NCBI RefSeq assembly: GCF_000093025.1
Contig: NC_014207.1
Coordinates: forward strand, 1,054,001 to 1,118,000
DNA length: 64,000 nt
DNA from: Methylotenera versatilis 301
Lineage (GTDB): Bacteria; Pseudomonadota; Gammaproteobacteria; Burkholderiales; Methylophilaceae
Direction of reading: 5' to 3'
This document shows positions 9,701 through 18,706 of the stretch, one piece after another. The notes beneath the pieces were generated by a model. It worked only from the letters and a program-made list of their open reading frames with translations, had not been told where the DNA came from and did no database searches. A program made the position numbers and the translations under genes. How positions within the stretch are numbered: the first letter of the stretch is position 1; each line of letters opens with the position of its first letter.

Positions 9701-9840
9701 CAGGCGTGTTCGGCGGTATGATATTGGCGACGTTTGTTGCGACGATATTCATTCCACTGTTCTTTACTTGGTTGTCTGGCAAGCATGTGCGTCACCATGG
9801 ACATGTTGAAACAGATCTCAATAAGCAGGAGACAGTGTGA
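6715..9840 (+). CDS. acrB: RND efflux pump, inner-membrane HAE1 transporter (AcrB/MexB type)
   Basis: 1041 residues, the usual length for hydrophobe/amphiphile exporters. It begins MTKFFITRPIFA, typical of the HAE1 family. Twelve membrane helices and two large periplasmic loops are evident. The proton-relay pair D408-D409 lies in IGIVVDDAIVVLENVER, equivalent to E. coli AcrB D407/D408, and a lysine in GLAAKNAILIVEFA matches the relay lysine in TM10. It pumps drugs, dyes, solvents or detergents out by proton antiport. It lies 82 bp after the adaptor gene, and its stop overlaps the next start by one base (TGATG), so translation is probably coupled. No defect is seen. Confidence 0.96.
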   Translation: MTKFFITRPIFASVLSIIIVLAGLAAALKLPIAQYPQIAPPTVLITATYPGASAETLSKTVAAPIEEQLSGVEGLLYFNSSADSSGTLTITATFEVGTDVNQATFNVSNRVNIALPRLPDEVRRTGLVVQKRSNDILLVVMLTDKLKKYDPLYLSNYATLNVLDEIKRIKGVGDANIFGAQDYSMRIWLKPDRMAQLGVTTTDIANAIQVQNAQYAAGKIGQEPSPSTQQLVYTVTAKGRLIDPSEFGNIIIRADGPRGVLYLKDVARIELGSQTYNVRTALDGLPGVGIPIFLQTGANALDTADAIKVKMAELKQRFPAGVDWEVPYDTSDFVKSSIIEVVKTLGEAMVLVVLVVFLFLQSWRATLIPLIAVPISLIGTFAGLWIFGFSINTLTLFAMVLSIGIVVDDAIVVLENVERLMSEEKLSPITAAIKSMEQVSGAVIAIVLVLCAVFVPVAFLGGIAGEMYRQFAVTVAVAVVISGVVALTLTPALCAILLKSVHEESAFFKPFNRGFLKLTNFYAKTVNLTLHHKFIGSLVFGAIIVVVVILLRTVPGSFVPAEDQGYVVTAVIMPDGATLSRTTKTTQAVREEIAKDPAVAHEFAVYGFDLIGGGNKTSAATMFVRLTDWAERQTTAEGIVGKLFGIGMQQPDGMAIAFNPPAIRGLGSSGGFEVYVQSRSDTDPMHLSTVVNSFIDALKAEKELAGINTFFRPTVPQLFVEVDEAKAISQGVPVADIYATLQSTMGSLYVNDFNKSGRTYRVQLQAEAEYRMKAEDLGKVYVRSNAGKMVPLSALSKVSNIVGAEQLERYNGLLSAKVLGGGAPGVSSGEAIKMVEKVAAENLPEGYQIAWTGQAYQEKRTGSAAIMAFGFAIIMVFLILAAQFETWALPLAVIMAVPFALAGALLAVLLRGMPNDIYFQIGLITLVGLAAKNAILIVEFASQKMETGMPVAQAALEAARMRFRPIVMTSMAFVLGIVPLVIASGAGAAARRSMGTGVFGGMILATFVATIFIPLFFTWLSGKHVRHHGHVETDLNKQETV

Positions 9841-11279
9841 TGCAACAATTAACTTTGAATAAGAAAAACCTTTTTAAAATGAAACTTATTTGTTTACTAG
9901 TACCAATGGCGTTGCTCTCTGCCTGTAAATCTGTGGGGCCTGATTATGAGCGCCCACAATTGGCTGTGCCTAGCCAATACTCAGAGCAGGCAGATCAGGC
10001 GCAAAGCAAAGTATCATCAACTTGGTGGACGGCTTATCAAGATCAGCTTTTGAATGATTTGGTGAGCAAAGCTTTACAAAGCAACACTGACATTAAACTT
10101 GCTGTTGCACGTGTAGAAGAGGCCGATGCTTTAGCGAGGGAAATTGGCGCAGCAACGCTGCCGCAAGTAGATTTGAATGCAGGTGCCAATCGATCACGCG
10201 TGACGGAATTGGGTGGAAATCCTGTCACGACGAATCCGCGCAATGACTACAAAGCCGAGTTAGGTACTTCTTTCGAAATTGATTTTTGGGGGAAATTGCG
10301 TCGTGCCAAAGAATCAGTGCGAGCACAAATACTCTCTAGTCAATATGCAAAAGATACTGTTGCGCTTTCATTATCAGGCTTGGTCGCTACCAATTATTTG
10401 ACCTTGCGTAGTTTAGATTCGCAAATCACGCTTACGCAAGAGAGCATGAAAAGTCGTGAAGCTAGTCTAGGTTTGACTAAACGCCGTTTAGAGGGTGGCG
10501 TAGCATCAGCTTTAGATGTGTATCAGGCCGAAGTGGCAAGTGCAAACCTAAGTGCTCAATTGGCTGAACTCACCCGACAAAGAGCATTGAGTTTGCATCA
10601 GCTCGCTACATTGACTGGTGATTTGAGTCTTAATATCGCCAGTGCTGACATACAGGCATTGCCAGTTCCACCAACGCCGCCTGCTGGTTTGCCTTCTAGG
10701 CTATTGGAAGCCCGGCCAGATGTTGCTCAGGCTGAGCAGCAGATGATTGCTGCCAATGCCAATATCGGCGTGGCGAAAGCCGCTTTATATCCAACCATTT
10801 CACTCACCGCTGGTTTAGGTGGTGAGTCTTTGGAGTTGGGTGATATATTGAAGTCAGCAGCACGTATCTGGACGGGTGGCGTAAGTTTGTATTTGCCGAT
10901 ATTTGATTCAGGTAAGCTTAACTCTAAGGTTGATCAGGCAAGTGCAAAACAAAAGCAAGCATTAGCGAGCTATGAAGGCGCAATACAAACGGCGTTTAAA
11001 GAAGTGAACGATGCCTTGGTGGATTTACGTCAAAATACTGAACGTGAAGATGCACTTAATAAAAGCCAAATTGCCGCTAAAAAAGCGTTAGATGTGTCTG
11101 AAAATCGCTACAAATCAGGCTATTCAGCCTACTTGGATGTATTGGATGCGCAGCGTGTTTATAACGACTCAGCTTTATCTTACGTACAAAGTCGTCAGGC
11201 AAGATTGGCAGCTACAGTCAGTTTATTTAAAGCGCTAGGTGGTGGTTGGCAAGCTGAAGTGCAAAGTCAAGCTAAATAA
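9840..11279 (+). CDS. oprM: Outer-membrane efflux lipoprotein (OprM/NodT family)
   Basis: 479 residues. An N-terminal signal ends in a lipobox (ALLSAC), followed by KSVGPDYERPQLAVPSQY, the characteristic NodT/OprM start. The body contains two OEP repeats (WWTAYQDQLLNDLVSKALQSN near the start, and LEARPDVAQAEQQMIAANANIGVAKAALYP after the midpoint) that form the TolC-like trimeric channel. The ATG at 9840 overlaps the acrB stop and has GGAG eight bases upstream. It completes a three-component pump. A strong terminator follows. Confidence 0.95.
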   Translation: MQQLTLNKKNLFKMKLICLLVPMALLSACKSVGPDYERPQLAVPSQYSEQADQAQSKVSSTWWTAYQDQLLNDLVSKALQSNTDIKLAVARVEEADALAREIGAATLPQVDLNAGANRSRVTELGGNPVTTNPRNDYKAELGTSFEIDFWGKLRRAKESVRAQILSSQYAKDTVALSLSGLVATNYLTLRSLDSQITLTQESMKSREASLGLTKRRLEGGVASALDVYQAEVASANLSAQLAELTRQRALSLHQLATLTGDLSLNIASADIQALPVPPTPPAGLPSRLLEARPDVAQAEQQMIAANANIGVAKAALYPTISLTAGLGGESLELGDILKSAARIWTGGVSLYLPIFDSGKLNSKVDQASAKQKQALASYEGAIQTAFKEVNDALVDLRQNTEREDALNKSQIAAKKALDVSENRYKSGYSAYLDVLDAQRVYNDSALSYVQSRQARLAATVSLFKALGGGWQAEVQSQAK

Positions 11280-11298
11280 CATTGACTCATGAATGAGG

Positions 11299-11347
11299 AC
11301 GGCGGCTTAACCCTCTTAAGTTAAGGAGAGGTCAGCTGCCGTTTTTC
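11299..11347 (+). terminator. Rho-independent terminator of the efflux operon
   Basis: ACGGCGGCT (11299-11307) pairs with AGCTGCCGT (11335-11343), with one G-T-type mismatch. Further pairing inside the loop (CCTC with GAGG, TTAA with TTAA) lengthens the stem, and TTTTTCTTTC follows. It overlaps the 3' end of the convergent gene at 11316, so it may act in both directions. Confidence 0.7.
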
Positions 11348-13061
11348 TTTCTAGTACTTGCGTGTAAATAACGCGTAACCAATTGTCATGATGTTCTAAA
11401 GTTTCGGTAAACTTAACCAACATATCAGTGCCAGAAATATTGATTCTATACGTATCGTTTTTGTTGTAATGCAGCCGAGGTACTATTAGTGACTCAAGTT
11501 GCAATGACTCATGTTGAGGAATCGTAAACTCTCTTGGTAGATATAAGCAGGTAAAGCTGGTCTCGTTGACATTGCCATTAAAACCTACAGATTCGTTGAA
11601 TTCTTTTCTAGTGACAATAGGCGTATTTTTTACTGAACTGTTTTCAGCAACATTTTTAGCTTTGGCAGTGGCAGCGCTAACATTCAGCGCCTCTACACAA
11701 AAAGCAGTTGTACTTAATAGTTCAATGCCAATATGCAACTCATTACCTATGACAGGTTTTATGCTGCGAATCACACCGATTTTAGTAGCGTCCTTTTGGT
11801 CGCTTATAGTCACACCGATTAACATGCCTAAGCTCACTTCACTCGCAGGCTTGTTCGTATACATGCCGATGCCTTTAGGGCACTCATCAATAATTTTAGA
11901 TTGAGCAGCACCCAAGTCTAAATAAATGACATTGGGACCATTCTGATCCTTGCTCAATGAGTGCGTGGCTAATCGCTCATCAAACGATTTGTTGCCTTGA
12001 TAAGATTTGCCTACGCGTTGAATGCGCATGTTTTCATGCTGTTTGATGTGATAGCAAGTGTATTCAAAGCCATAAGTAGTGCTTGCATATTTGGACGTTT
12101 TGGCACGTTCGGTCGATCTGCGTTGACGTTTATATTCAGCACGCGACCATTCTGTTTTTAAAATTTCCAAAGTAGGCACAGCATATTGATTGCTAATAAA
12201 ATCTTTCATCTCTTGCTGCTTGGGCAGGATGTTGTATTCAATCAGTGAAAGACATAACTCAATCTTTAGATTCACACTGTCAAAACACCAATAGCGATAA
12301 CTCGGTAAAGGTTTGAAATTTCTAATGCGTTTTGCAGCTGCATCACTCGCAGTATCTACATAAAATAGATGTTTATTCTCATCATATGTGCTTTGAATAA
12401 GAATTTTTGGTGTCCAATAGGCTAGCATTTTGCTCACCAATTCAATTTGTTTACGCTGAAAGCTTAAGCTTTCTAAACTACCTAGCATGCAAGCCTGAAT
12501 GTAGGCAGAGGACAACGTAGTGATTTCTTTATCTGGGTAAGCTCTTACATAACTATCAAGTATGGCTTGTTTCTCAGCGACTAAATAAAGCTTAGATAAT
12601 TGCAGCCAGACATTCGCTGGGGCGCTTTGATAATTGTAAAAACGCCATTTAATCATTTGTGTTGCATTGTTAATGGCACGCGCCAACATCACGATTAAAG
12701 ATTGTGGTTGGAAGGGTGCTAAATTATCAATCAGTGTGTTGTAAATAAGGTAAAGCTGGCGATGATATAAAAACACAGCATTGGCAATACGTTCCTCTAG
12801 TTCAATGCTCAAGTTGTCGATATTGATGTAGTGAGATGTGATTCTATCGACAATAATGTGTATTTTTTCGTCAATTGCAAACAATGCTTCTATGTTTTGC
12901 TCGTCATTAAAAATATCTTTTTTGGCATCAGCGTTGAGTTGTTGTGTTGCATACTCAATTGCAGACACATCATCCATACCATCTAACTCTTTGCCCCATG
13001 CAAAGGCCATTTCGGCCTTTGACGATGGAGAGTGGTTAAAGATTTTTCTAAAGAATTCCAT
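11316..13061 (-). CDS. Large protein with a probable PilZ-like C-terminal region
   Basis: A 581-residue soluble protein without signal peptide. The first about 300 residues are helical and unlike anything I can name. A basic linker (EYKRQRRSTERAK) leads to a region about 360-475 containing SLGMLIGVTIS, ATKIGVIRSIKP and ELHIGIELLS. That pattern (short beta strands, V/I-G-V-I-R, then hIGhELL) recurs in PilZ-like domains of large betaproteobacterial proteins. If so, it may respond to cyclic di-GMP, and a diguanylate cyclase lies 19 kb away. Canonical PilZ binding residues (RxxxR, D/NxSxxG) are not clearly present. Convergent with the efflux operon; a monocistronic gene. Confidence 0.8.
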   Translation of the reverse strand: MEFFRKIFNHSPSSKAEMAFAWGKELDGMDDVSAIEYATQQLNADAKKDIFNDEQNIEALFAIDEKIHIIVDRITSHYINIDNLSIELEERIANAVFLYHRQLYLIYNTLIDNLAPFQPQSLIVMLARAINNATQMIKWRFYNYQSAPANVWLQLSKLYLVAEKQAILDSYVRAYPDKEITTLSSAYIQACMLGSLESLSFQRKQIELVSKMLAYWTPKILIQSTYDENKHLFYVDTASDAAAKRIRNFKPLPSYRYWCFDSVNLKIELCLSLIEYNILPKQQEMKDFISNQYAVPTLEILKTEWSRAEYKRQRRSTERAKTSKYASTTYGFEYTCYHIKQHENMRIQRVGKSYQGNKSFDERLATHSLSKDQNGPNVIYLDLGAAQSKIIDECPKGIGMYTNKPASEVSLGMLIGVTISDQKDATKIGVIRSIKPVIGNELHIGIELLSTTAFCVEALNVSAATAKAKNVAENSSVKNTPIVTRKEFNESVGFNGNVNETSFTCLYLPREFTIPQHESLQLESLIVPRLHYNKNDTYRINISGTDMLVKFTETLEHHDNWLRVIYTQVLERKTAADLSLT

Positions 13062-13284
13062 TTTTGGTATGTTTTTTATACTTTAATTAATGATTAAAAT
13101 ACGAATATGTATTAATAAAAGCAAGTAGTGTGCCAGCAGTTGTAGGTTCTTTAAGTTTGATTGATTGGCGTAGATAGTACAAATTATGTGAAATTATAGA
13201 GGATATAAACCTGATTACATAAGAGCTATTTACCTGCGCATGATAAAATAACCATTTTATTGTTAATGTAAGCTACTGTTAAAT

Positions 13285-14694
13285 ATGACTGTTCGTACTC
13301 GTTTTGCTCCCAGCCCCACTGGTTTTCTGCACATTGGTGGTGCTCGTACCGCTTTATTCTCTTGGGCTTTTGCTAAAAAGCATGGCGGGGATTTTATTCT
13401 GCGTATTGAAGATACTGATGTGGCACGTAGTACGCCGGAAGCAGTGCAAGCAATATTAGATGGTATGCAGTGGTTGGGGTTGGATTATGACGAAGGTCCT
13501 TTTTACCAAATGCAGCGTATGGATCGCTATAAAGAAGTGATTCAAACCATGCTAGTTGCTGGAACTGCCTATCACTGCTATTCAAGTCGTGAAGAACTTG
13601 ATGCTTTGCGGGAACAGCAAATGGCCAATAAGCAAAAGCCTAGATATGATGGAAAATGGCGTCCAGAGGTAGGAAAAACCTTACCTACGCCGCCAGCAGG
13701 TATTACACCGGCTATTCGCTTTAAAAACCCAGTAGATGGTGTAGTAGCTTGGGATGATATGGTGAAGGGTCGCATCGAAATCGCCAATGCTGAACTTGAT
13801 GATTTGATTATTGCTCGCGCTGATGGCACACCTACTTATAATTTCTGTGTAGTGGTTGATGATAGTGACATGGGTATTACTCAAGTCATTCGTGGTGATG
13901 ATCATGTGAATAATACGCCGCGTCAAATCAATATGCTCAAAGCGCTGGCTGAGTTGGATGCAAAAATCGTTATTCCACAATATGCGCACTTATCAATGAT
14001 TTTAGGTAATGATGGACAAAAGCTCTCTAAGCGCCACGGTGCTGTGAGTGTGATGCAATATGATGATGACGGTTATTTGCCAGAAGCGGTGATTAATTAC
14101 TTGGCGCGATTAGGCTGGAGCCATGGTGACGAAGAGGTATTCAGTAAACAACAGTTTGCAGAATGGTTCGATTTAGACCACATCACGCCATCAGCCGCAC
14201 AGTTTAATACTGAAAAATTGAATTGGCTAAATGCTCATTACATTAAACAAGCGGATAACGCATATTTGGTTAAAGATATTACTAAGCGATTGGCTAAACT
14301 TGGCGTTACAGTGAGTGAACAGCCAGCTTTATCTGCAGTGATTGATTTGTACAAAGAGCGTGCAAATACCCTAAATGAGCTAGCTGCTAGCATCGCATAT
14401 TTTTATCAGAATCCTGTGATAGATGAAGTAGCCGCTGAAAAGCATTTAACGGCAGAAATTAAACCTATTTTAGCTGCGCTGACGCAATCATTGGGCAGTA
14501 TTGATTGGCAAGCAGAGGCTATTCATCATGAGATTGAAGCTGCTGTTACTAGTAATTCACTGAAATTTCCTAAAGTAGCGATGCCCTTACGAGTGATGTT
14601 GACTGGCATTGCACAATCACCAAGTATCGATCAAGTGATGGCGCTGTTGGGTAAAGATGAAGTGTTGGCTAGAATTAATTCAGCGCTTAAATAG
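13285..14694 (+). CDS. gltX: Glutamyl-tRNA synthetase
   Basis: Class I aminoacyl-tRNA synthetase of 469 residues, normal length. The Rossmann HIGH-type motif is [11 protein letters not shown] near residue 15, and the KMSKS-type loop is KLSKRHG (K246). It charges tRNA-Glu (and in organisms lacking GlnRS also tRNA-Gln, which cannot be judged here). The ATG start gives the canonical [13 protein letters not shown] beginning. The upstream 220 bp shows no riboswitch or T-box; a plausible promoter could not be fixed by eye. Confidence 0.97.
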   Translation: MTVRTRFAPSPTGFLHIGGARTALFSWAFAKKHGGDFILRIEDTDVARSTPEAVQAILDGMQWLGLDYDEGPFYQMQRMDRYKEVIQTMLVAGTAYHCYSSREELDALREQQMANKQKPRYDGKWRPEVGKTLPTPPAGITPAIRFKNPVDGVVAWDDMVKGRIEIANAELDDLIIARADGTPTYNFCVVVDDSDMGITQVIRGDDHVNNTPRQINMLKALAELDAKIVIPQYAHLSMILGNDGQKLSKRHGAVSVMQYDDDGYLPEAVINYLARLGWSHGDEEVFSKQQFAEWFDLDHITPSAAQFNTEKLNWLNAHYIKQADNAYLVKDITKRLAKLGVTVSEQPALSAVIDLYKERANTLNELAASIAYFYQNPVIDEVAAEKHLTAEIKPILAALTQSLGSIDWQAEAIHHEIEAAVTSNSLKFPKVAMPLRVMLTGIAQSPSIDQVMALLGKDEVLARINSALK

Positions 14695-14710
14695 TACTTT
14701 AAATTTCATG

Positions 14711-14759
14711 TGAATATTGGTGGAGGCTATTGAAATTTTAGCCTATCACCTCATATTCA
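14711..14759 (+). terminator. Long stem-loop downstream of gltX
   Basis: TGAATAT (14711-14717) pairs with ATATTCA (14753-14759), GGTG pairs with CACC, and AGGCTA pairs with TAGCCT, giving about 17 pairs with two small bulges around a 9-base loop. It starts 17 bases after the gltX stop. There is no immediate U-run, so it may be a transcript-end stabiliser, a weak terminator, or a processing site before hfq. Confidence 0.55.
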
Positions 14760-14897
14760 ATAAGTGCTTTAGAATTTTCTGATATTTTGATAGAAAAATA
14801 GAACGAATTGCATTGTTCTAAATCTCAACAAGAGTAACATCAGTAATGTAGCTGGTGCTATGTAGTATTTATTTAACTCCAAGCAATAGGAGACATC

Positions 14898-15134
14898 ATG
14901 ATTCAAAAAGGGCAAATGTTACAAGACCCATTTCTTAACGCCTTACGTAAAGAACACGTCGCTGTATCCATCTATCTCGTTAATGGCATCAAATTGCAAG
15001 GTCAGGTTGACTCGTTCGATCAATACGTGATTTTGCTAAAAAATACTGTGACTCAAATGGTCTATAAGCACGCGATTTCAACCATCGTGCCAGCGCGCAT
15101 GGTCAACGTTAGTTTGCCAGAAGATGAAGCTTAA
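14898..15134 (+). CDS. hfq: RNA chaperone Hfq
   Basis: A 78-residue Sm-like protein that forms a hexamer, pairs small RNAs with mRNAs and affects stability of many transcripts. The Sm1 motif spans about 8-50 ([20 protein letters not shown] through [16 protein letters not shown]), and the Sm2 motif YKHAISTI is intact. The C-terminal tail is short, as in betaproteobacteria. An AATAGGAG Shine-Dalgarno precedes the ATG. It heads the conserved hfq-hflX-hflK-hflC series. Confidence 0.97.
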   Translation: MIQKGQMLQDPFLNALRKEHVAVSIYLVNGIKLQGQVDSFDQYVILLKNTVTQMVYKHAISTIVPARMVNVSLPEDEA

Positions 15135-15163
15135 ACAGGACTGGTAAATTACCGTTGAAAGAT

Positions 15164-16291
15164 ATGTTTGAAAGGCCAAGTGGCGGCGATGCTGCCATTA
15201 TGGTAAGTGTTGATTTTGGCGATAATGATTACGAAGAAAGCTTAAATGAACTTCGTCAACTCAGCATTAGCGCAGGCTTGTCCATACGCGGCACAATTGA
15301 AGGCAAACGAGCAACACCCGATGCCAAGCTTTTTATCGGCAGTGGTAAAGCTGATGAATTAGCGCAGATGATGCAAGCTAGTGAATCTAATATCGCAGTA
15401 TTCAATCATGATTTATCCCCCTCGCAACAGCGTAATTTAGAGCGCTTGCTAAAAGCCCGCGTGGTGGATAGAACGGGTTTAATTCTCGATATATTCAGCC
15501 AGCGTGCACAGAGCCATGAAGGTAAGTTGCAGGTTGAGTTGGCGCAACTAGAGCATTTGTCTACGCGATTAGTCAGAGGCTGGACGCATTTAGAGCGTCA
15601 AAAAGGTGGTATTGGTGTGCGTGGCGGTCCCGGCGAAACGCAGCTAGAGTTAGACCGTCGTATGTTGCGAGTGCGTGTTAAACAGTTGCGTGAAAAGCTT
15701 ATTAAGCTCAAGGCGCAACGTGGTATGCAGCGTAGGGCGCGCAAGCGTTCTAATGTGATGACAGTTTCGCTGGTAGGCTACACCAACGCAGGTAAATCTA
15801 CAGTTTTTAATCGCCTAACCAAGGCCGATATTTACGTGGCTGATCAGTTGTTTGCAACGCTTGATACAACAACGCATAAAATTTATATTGCGGATGCTGG
15901 GTCAGTAGTGCTTTCAGACACCGTTGGGTTTATTAAACATTTACCTCATGCTTTGGTTGAAGCTTTTGGCGCAACTTTAGAAGAGGCCGCTCAAGCGGAC
16001 TTATTGCTGCATATTGTCGATACCGCAAGCACCAATCGCGACGAGCAAATTGCGCAAGTCAATAAAGTGTTGCTAGAAATCGGTGCAGCCAATGTGCCAC
16101 AGATTTTAGTACACAACCAAATAGATAGAGTCGGTCTGCCGCCCTCTGTCAGCCGAGATGAGTATGGTAGAATCACAACCATACACGCATCGGCTAGCAC
16201 AGGTGAGGGAATGGATTTGTTAAGACAGGCTATGGCAGAGCACAGCCAATATTTGCATAAACTAAGTACTGAGGAAAGTGCTTATGCTTAG
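15164..16291 (+). CDS. hflX: Ribosome-splitting GTPase HflX
   Basis: A 375-residue GTPase that rescues stalled ribosomes by splitting 70S particles under heat stress. It has the N-terminal HflX domain and helical linker (GGIGVRGGPGETQLELDRR), then the G domain with G1 GYTNAGKS, G3 DTVGF and G4 HNQID. I start at the ATG at 15164 (MFERPSGG), matching the usual N-terminus; a TTG three codons earlier is also open. It follows hfq by 29 bp, so the two are likely co-transcribed. Confidence 0.95.
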   Translation: MFERPSGGDAAIMVSVDFGDNDYEESLNELRQLSISAGLSIRGTIEGKRATPDAKLFIGSGKADELAQMMQASESNIAVFNHDLSPSQQRNLERLLKARVVDRTGLILDIFSQRAQSHEGKLQVELAQLEHLSTRLVRGWTHLERQKGGIGVRGGPGETQLELDRRMLRVRVKQLREKLIKLKAQRGMQRRARKRSNVMTVSLVGYTNAGKSTVFNRLTKADIYVADQLFATLDTTTHKIYIADAGSVVLSDTVGFIKHLPHALVEAFGATLEEAAQADLLLHIVDTASTNRDEQIAQVNKVLLEIGAANVPQILVHNQIDRVGLPPSVSRDEYGRITTIHASASTGEGMDLLRQAMAEHSQYLHKLSTEESAYA

Positions 16292-16398
16292 CCTTAAGTT
16301 TAATGGCGTTGACTTGAATGCAACTTGAAATACCTTGAATGGTCAGAATTTTTAGCTTTAAGTGGTATGTATACGATTAAGTTTCTTTGGAGTTTTAA

Positions 16399-17571
16399 AT
16401 GATTAAATTTCCCGGATGGGCTCAGCGAAATAATGAAGGTCCACCAGATTTGGATCAAGTCATGCGTGATTTAAGCCGCAAGATTAATAATATGTTCGGC
16501 AAAGGTGGCGGTAGTCAGCCTACTAGCTCGAATGGTGGAAACATTAACCTTCCTATTCTTCCAATCATCGCTGTCATATTACTCATATGGCTAGCAACGG
16601 GGTTCTATATGGTGGATTCTGGCTCTAAAGGCGTCGTTCAGCGCTTTGGTAAAATGACTGATGACACCACAGAGCCTGGCCCACGTTGGCATTTACCGTA
16701 TCCAATTGAAAAGGTGACCGTAGTCAATATGGAGCAGGTCCGCCGTTTAGAAGTGGGTTATAGAACTACGGGTGAAGGTGGCGGTGGAAAAACAAAACAA
16801 CCGCGTGAAGCTTTAATGTTGACCGAGGATGAGAACATTATTGATTTGCAGTTCGCTGTGCAATATAACCTTAATAATGCCAAGTATTACTTGTTTAACA
16901 ATCGTGCAACGGATGATGCTGTGATGTCGGCTGCCGAGTCGGCGATTCGCGAAGTGGTTGGTAAAAATAAGCTCGATGATTTATTGCAAAAAGGCCTAGC
17001 TGATACGTCTCAACGTATGCAGACGATATTAGACAGCTACAAAACTGGTGTGCATATTATCAGTGTCTCACTACAAAGTGCGCAGCCTCCTGAGCAAGTG
17101 CAAGAAGCATTTGAAGACGTAAATAGAGCTAACCAAGACAATCAACGCCAAGTGAATGAAGGCCAAGCCTATGCAAATGACGTGATACCTAAATCGCGTG
17201 GTAAAGCTTCAAGACTATTAGCTGAAGCTGCAGGTTACAAACTTAAAATTGAAAGCGAAGCACGCGGTAATGCTAGCCGTTTTGAGCAAATTTTAGCGCA
17301 ATATAACAATGCGCCAGACGTTACGCGTCAACGCTTGTATTTAGATGCGCAAGAGCAGATTTTATCTAGCGTAAGTAAAGTGGTGGTTGATCAAAAAGCA
17401 GGCAGCATGCTGTACTTGCCATTAGATAAGTTGATGAACTCTAATGCTGCTGCGGCACCGCAACAGTCTCAGTCATTGCAGTCACTGAACACGCCAGCGG
17501 CACCAGTGGCAGATCCAACAGTGGATCGCTCGCGTGATGCTTTCCGCAGTCGTGATAGAGAAAGTAGATAG
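16399..17571 (+). CDS. hflK: FtsH protease modulator HflK
   Basis: 390 residues. A Gly-rich cytoplasmic N-terminus (GKGGGSQPTSSNGG) precedes one transmembrane helix (about 51-68, LPIIAVILLIWLATGFYMV), then the SPFH/band-7 domain and a Gln/Pro-rich tail. With HflC it forms a periplasmic-facing cage around FtsH and modulates membrane-protein degradation. It is followed by hflC after 10 bases. Confidence 0.96.
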   Translation: MIKFPGWAQRNNEGPPDLDQVMRDLSRKINNMFGKGGGSQPTSSNGGNINLPILPIIAVILLIWLATGFYMVDSGSKGVVQRFGKMTDDTTEPGPRWHLPYPIEKVTVVNMEQVRRLEVGYRTTGEGGGGKTKQPREALMLTEDENIIDLQFAVQYNLNNAKYYLFNNRATDDAVMSAAESAIREVVGKNKLDDLLQKGLADTSQRMQTILDSYKTGVHIISVSLQSAQPPEQVQEAFEDVNRANQDNQRQVNEGQAYANDVIPKSRGKASRLLAEAAGYKLKIESEARGNASRFEQILAQYNNAPDVTRQRLYLDAQEQILSSVSKVVVDQKAGSMLYLPLDKLMNSNAAAAPQQSQSLQSLNTPAAPVADPTVDRSRDAFRSRDRESR

Positions 17572-17581
17572 GCGAAAAATA

Positions 17582-18454
17582 ATGAAAAATATAACAAGTA
17601 TTTTAGTTTTAGCATTAGTTGGCATCGTATTCTTAGCCACATCGGCCTATATGGTAGACCAAACTGAGTTTGTGGTAGTGAAGCGTTTGGGTGAAATCGT
17701 GGCCGTCAAAAAATCGCCAGGCCTGTACTTTAAAATGCCGTTTATTGATGATTTAAAGACGTTTGATAACCGTATTGTGACTTTAGATTGGGAAGAGCCA
17801 GCTAAATTTAATACCAGCGAGAATAAGTACATGTTGGTTGATTCGTTTGTAAAATGGCGCATTATCGATCCGGCAAAATACTATGTTTCAATTAAAGAAG
17901 GTGGTGAATCTGCTGCTGAAAATCGTCTCTCAAACGTTGTCAATGCAGGGCTACGTGCTGAGTTTGGTAAACGTACCGTACATGATGTGATTGCCGGTGA
18001 GCGTAATGCAGTGATGGATAGCTTACGTAAAAGCGCTGATTTAGAAGCCCGCCAAATGGGTATTGAAGTCGTCGATGTACGCTTAAAACGTGTGGATTAT
18101 TCTGAAGATATTAGTAAATCAGTATTCGACCGTATGATTGCAGAGCGTAAACGTATTGCCAATCAGTTGCGCTCTGAAGGTTCTGCTGCTTCTGAAAAAA
18201 TCCGAGCCGATGCAGACAAGCAGAGTGAAGTGATCATTGCCGAAGCTTATCGTGATGCGCAAAAAACCAAGGGTGAGGGTGACGCTTCCGCAGCTGCGAT
18301 TTATAATCAAGCTTATGGTAAAAACCCTGAGTTCTATGCGTTCTATCGCAGCACAGAAGCTTATAAAAATAGCTTCAAAAATAAGAGCGACGTCATGGTG
18401 CTAGATCCAGGCTCTGACTTCTTCAAATACATGCGAAGTCCTGCTAAAAAATAA
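17582..18454 (+). CDS. hflC: FtsH protease modulator HflC
   Basis: 290 residues. It starts at the ATG at 17582 with an N-terminal anchor (ITSILVLALVGIVFLATSAY) followed by an SPFH domain (FVVVKRLGEIV, PGLYFKMPFID) and a helical region ending near the C-terminus in AYGKNPEFYAFYRS, a conserved HflC segment. It partners HflK in the FtsH complex. Upstream in-frame codons inside hflK are not needed. It lies 10 bases after hflK and 10 bases before the DUF2065 gene. Confidence 0.96.
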   Translation: MKNITSILVLALVGIVFLATSAYMVDQTEFVVVKRLGEIVAVKKSPGLYFKMPFIDDLKTFDNRIVTLDWEEPAKFNTSENKYMLVDSFVKWRIIDPAKYYVSIKEGGESAAENRLSNVVNAGLRAEFGKRTVHDVIAGERNAVMDSLRKSADLEARQMGIEVVDVRLKRVDYSEDISKSVFDRMIAERKRIANQLRSEGSAASEKIRADADKQSEVIIAEAYRDAQKTKGEGDASAAAIYNQAYGKNPEFYAFYRSTEAYKNSFKNKSDVMVLDPGSDFFKYMRSPAKK

Positions 18455-18464
18455 AGATTTCTAA

Positions 18465-18650
18465 ATGGGAAACACGCTATTAATGGCATTAGGCTTAATG
18501 TTGATATTAGAAGGCCTATTGCCATTATTGCTGCCACAAGCCTGGCGCGATACTTTTAAACGCATGATAGAACTCAAAGACGGTCAGTTACGTTTTGTTG
18601 GGTTAATGTCAGTGATTGGCGGATTAATATTGTTTTTGCTAAGCAAATAA
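18465..18650 (+). CDS. DUF2065 small membrane protein (YjeT-like)
   Basis: 61 residues with two hydrophobic helices (about 4-23 and 43-59) joined by WRDTFKRMIELKDGQLRFVG, the signature DUF2065 loop. The function is unknown, but it habitually sits directly after hflC, as here, which suggests a link to the HflKC-FtsH complex. No signs of disruption. Confidence 0.92.
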   Translation: MGNTLLMALGLMLILEGLLPLLLPQAWRDTFKRMIELKDGQLRFVGLMSVIGGLILFLLSK

Positions 18651-18706
18651 CGGCTGACTTGATAATTTAAGTAACACGATAGTAATAAAAAAAGTGATGA
18701 TGAAAA

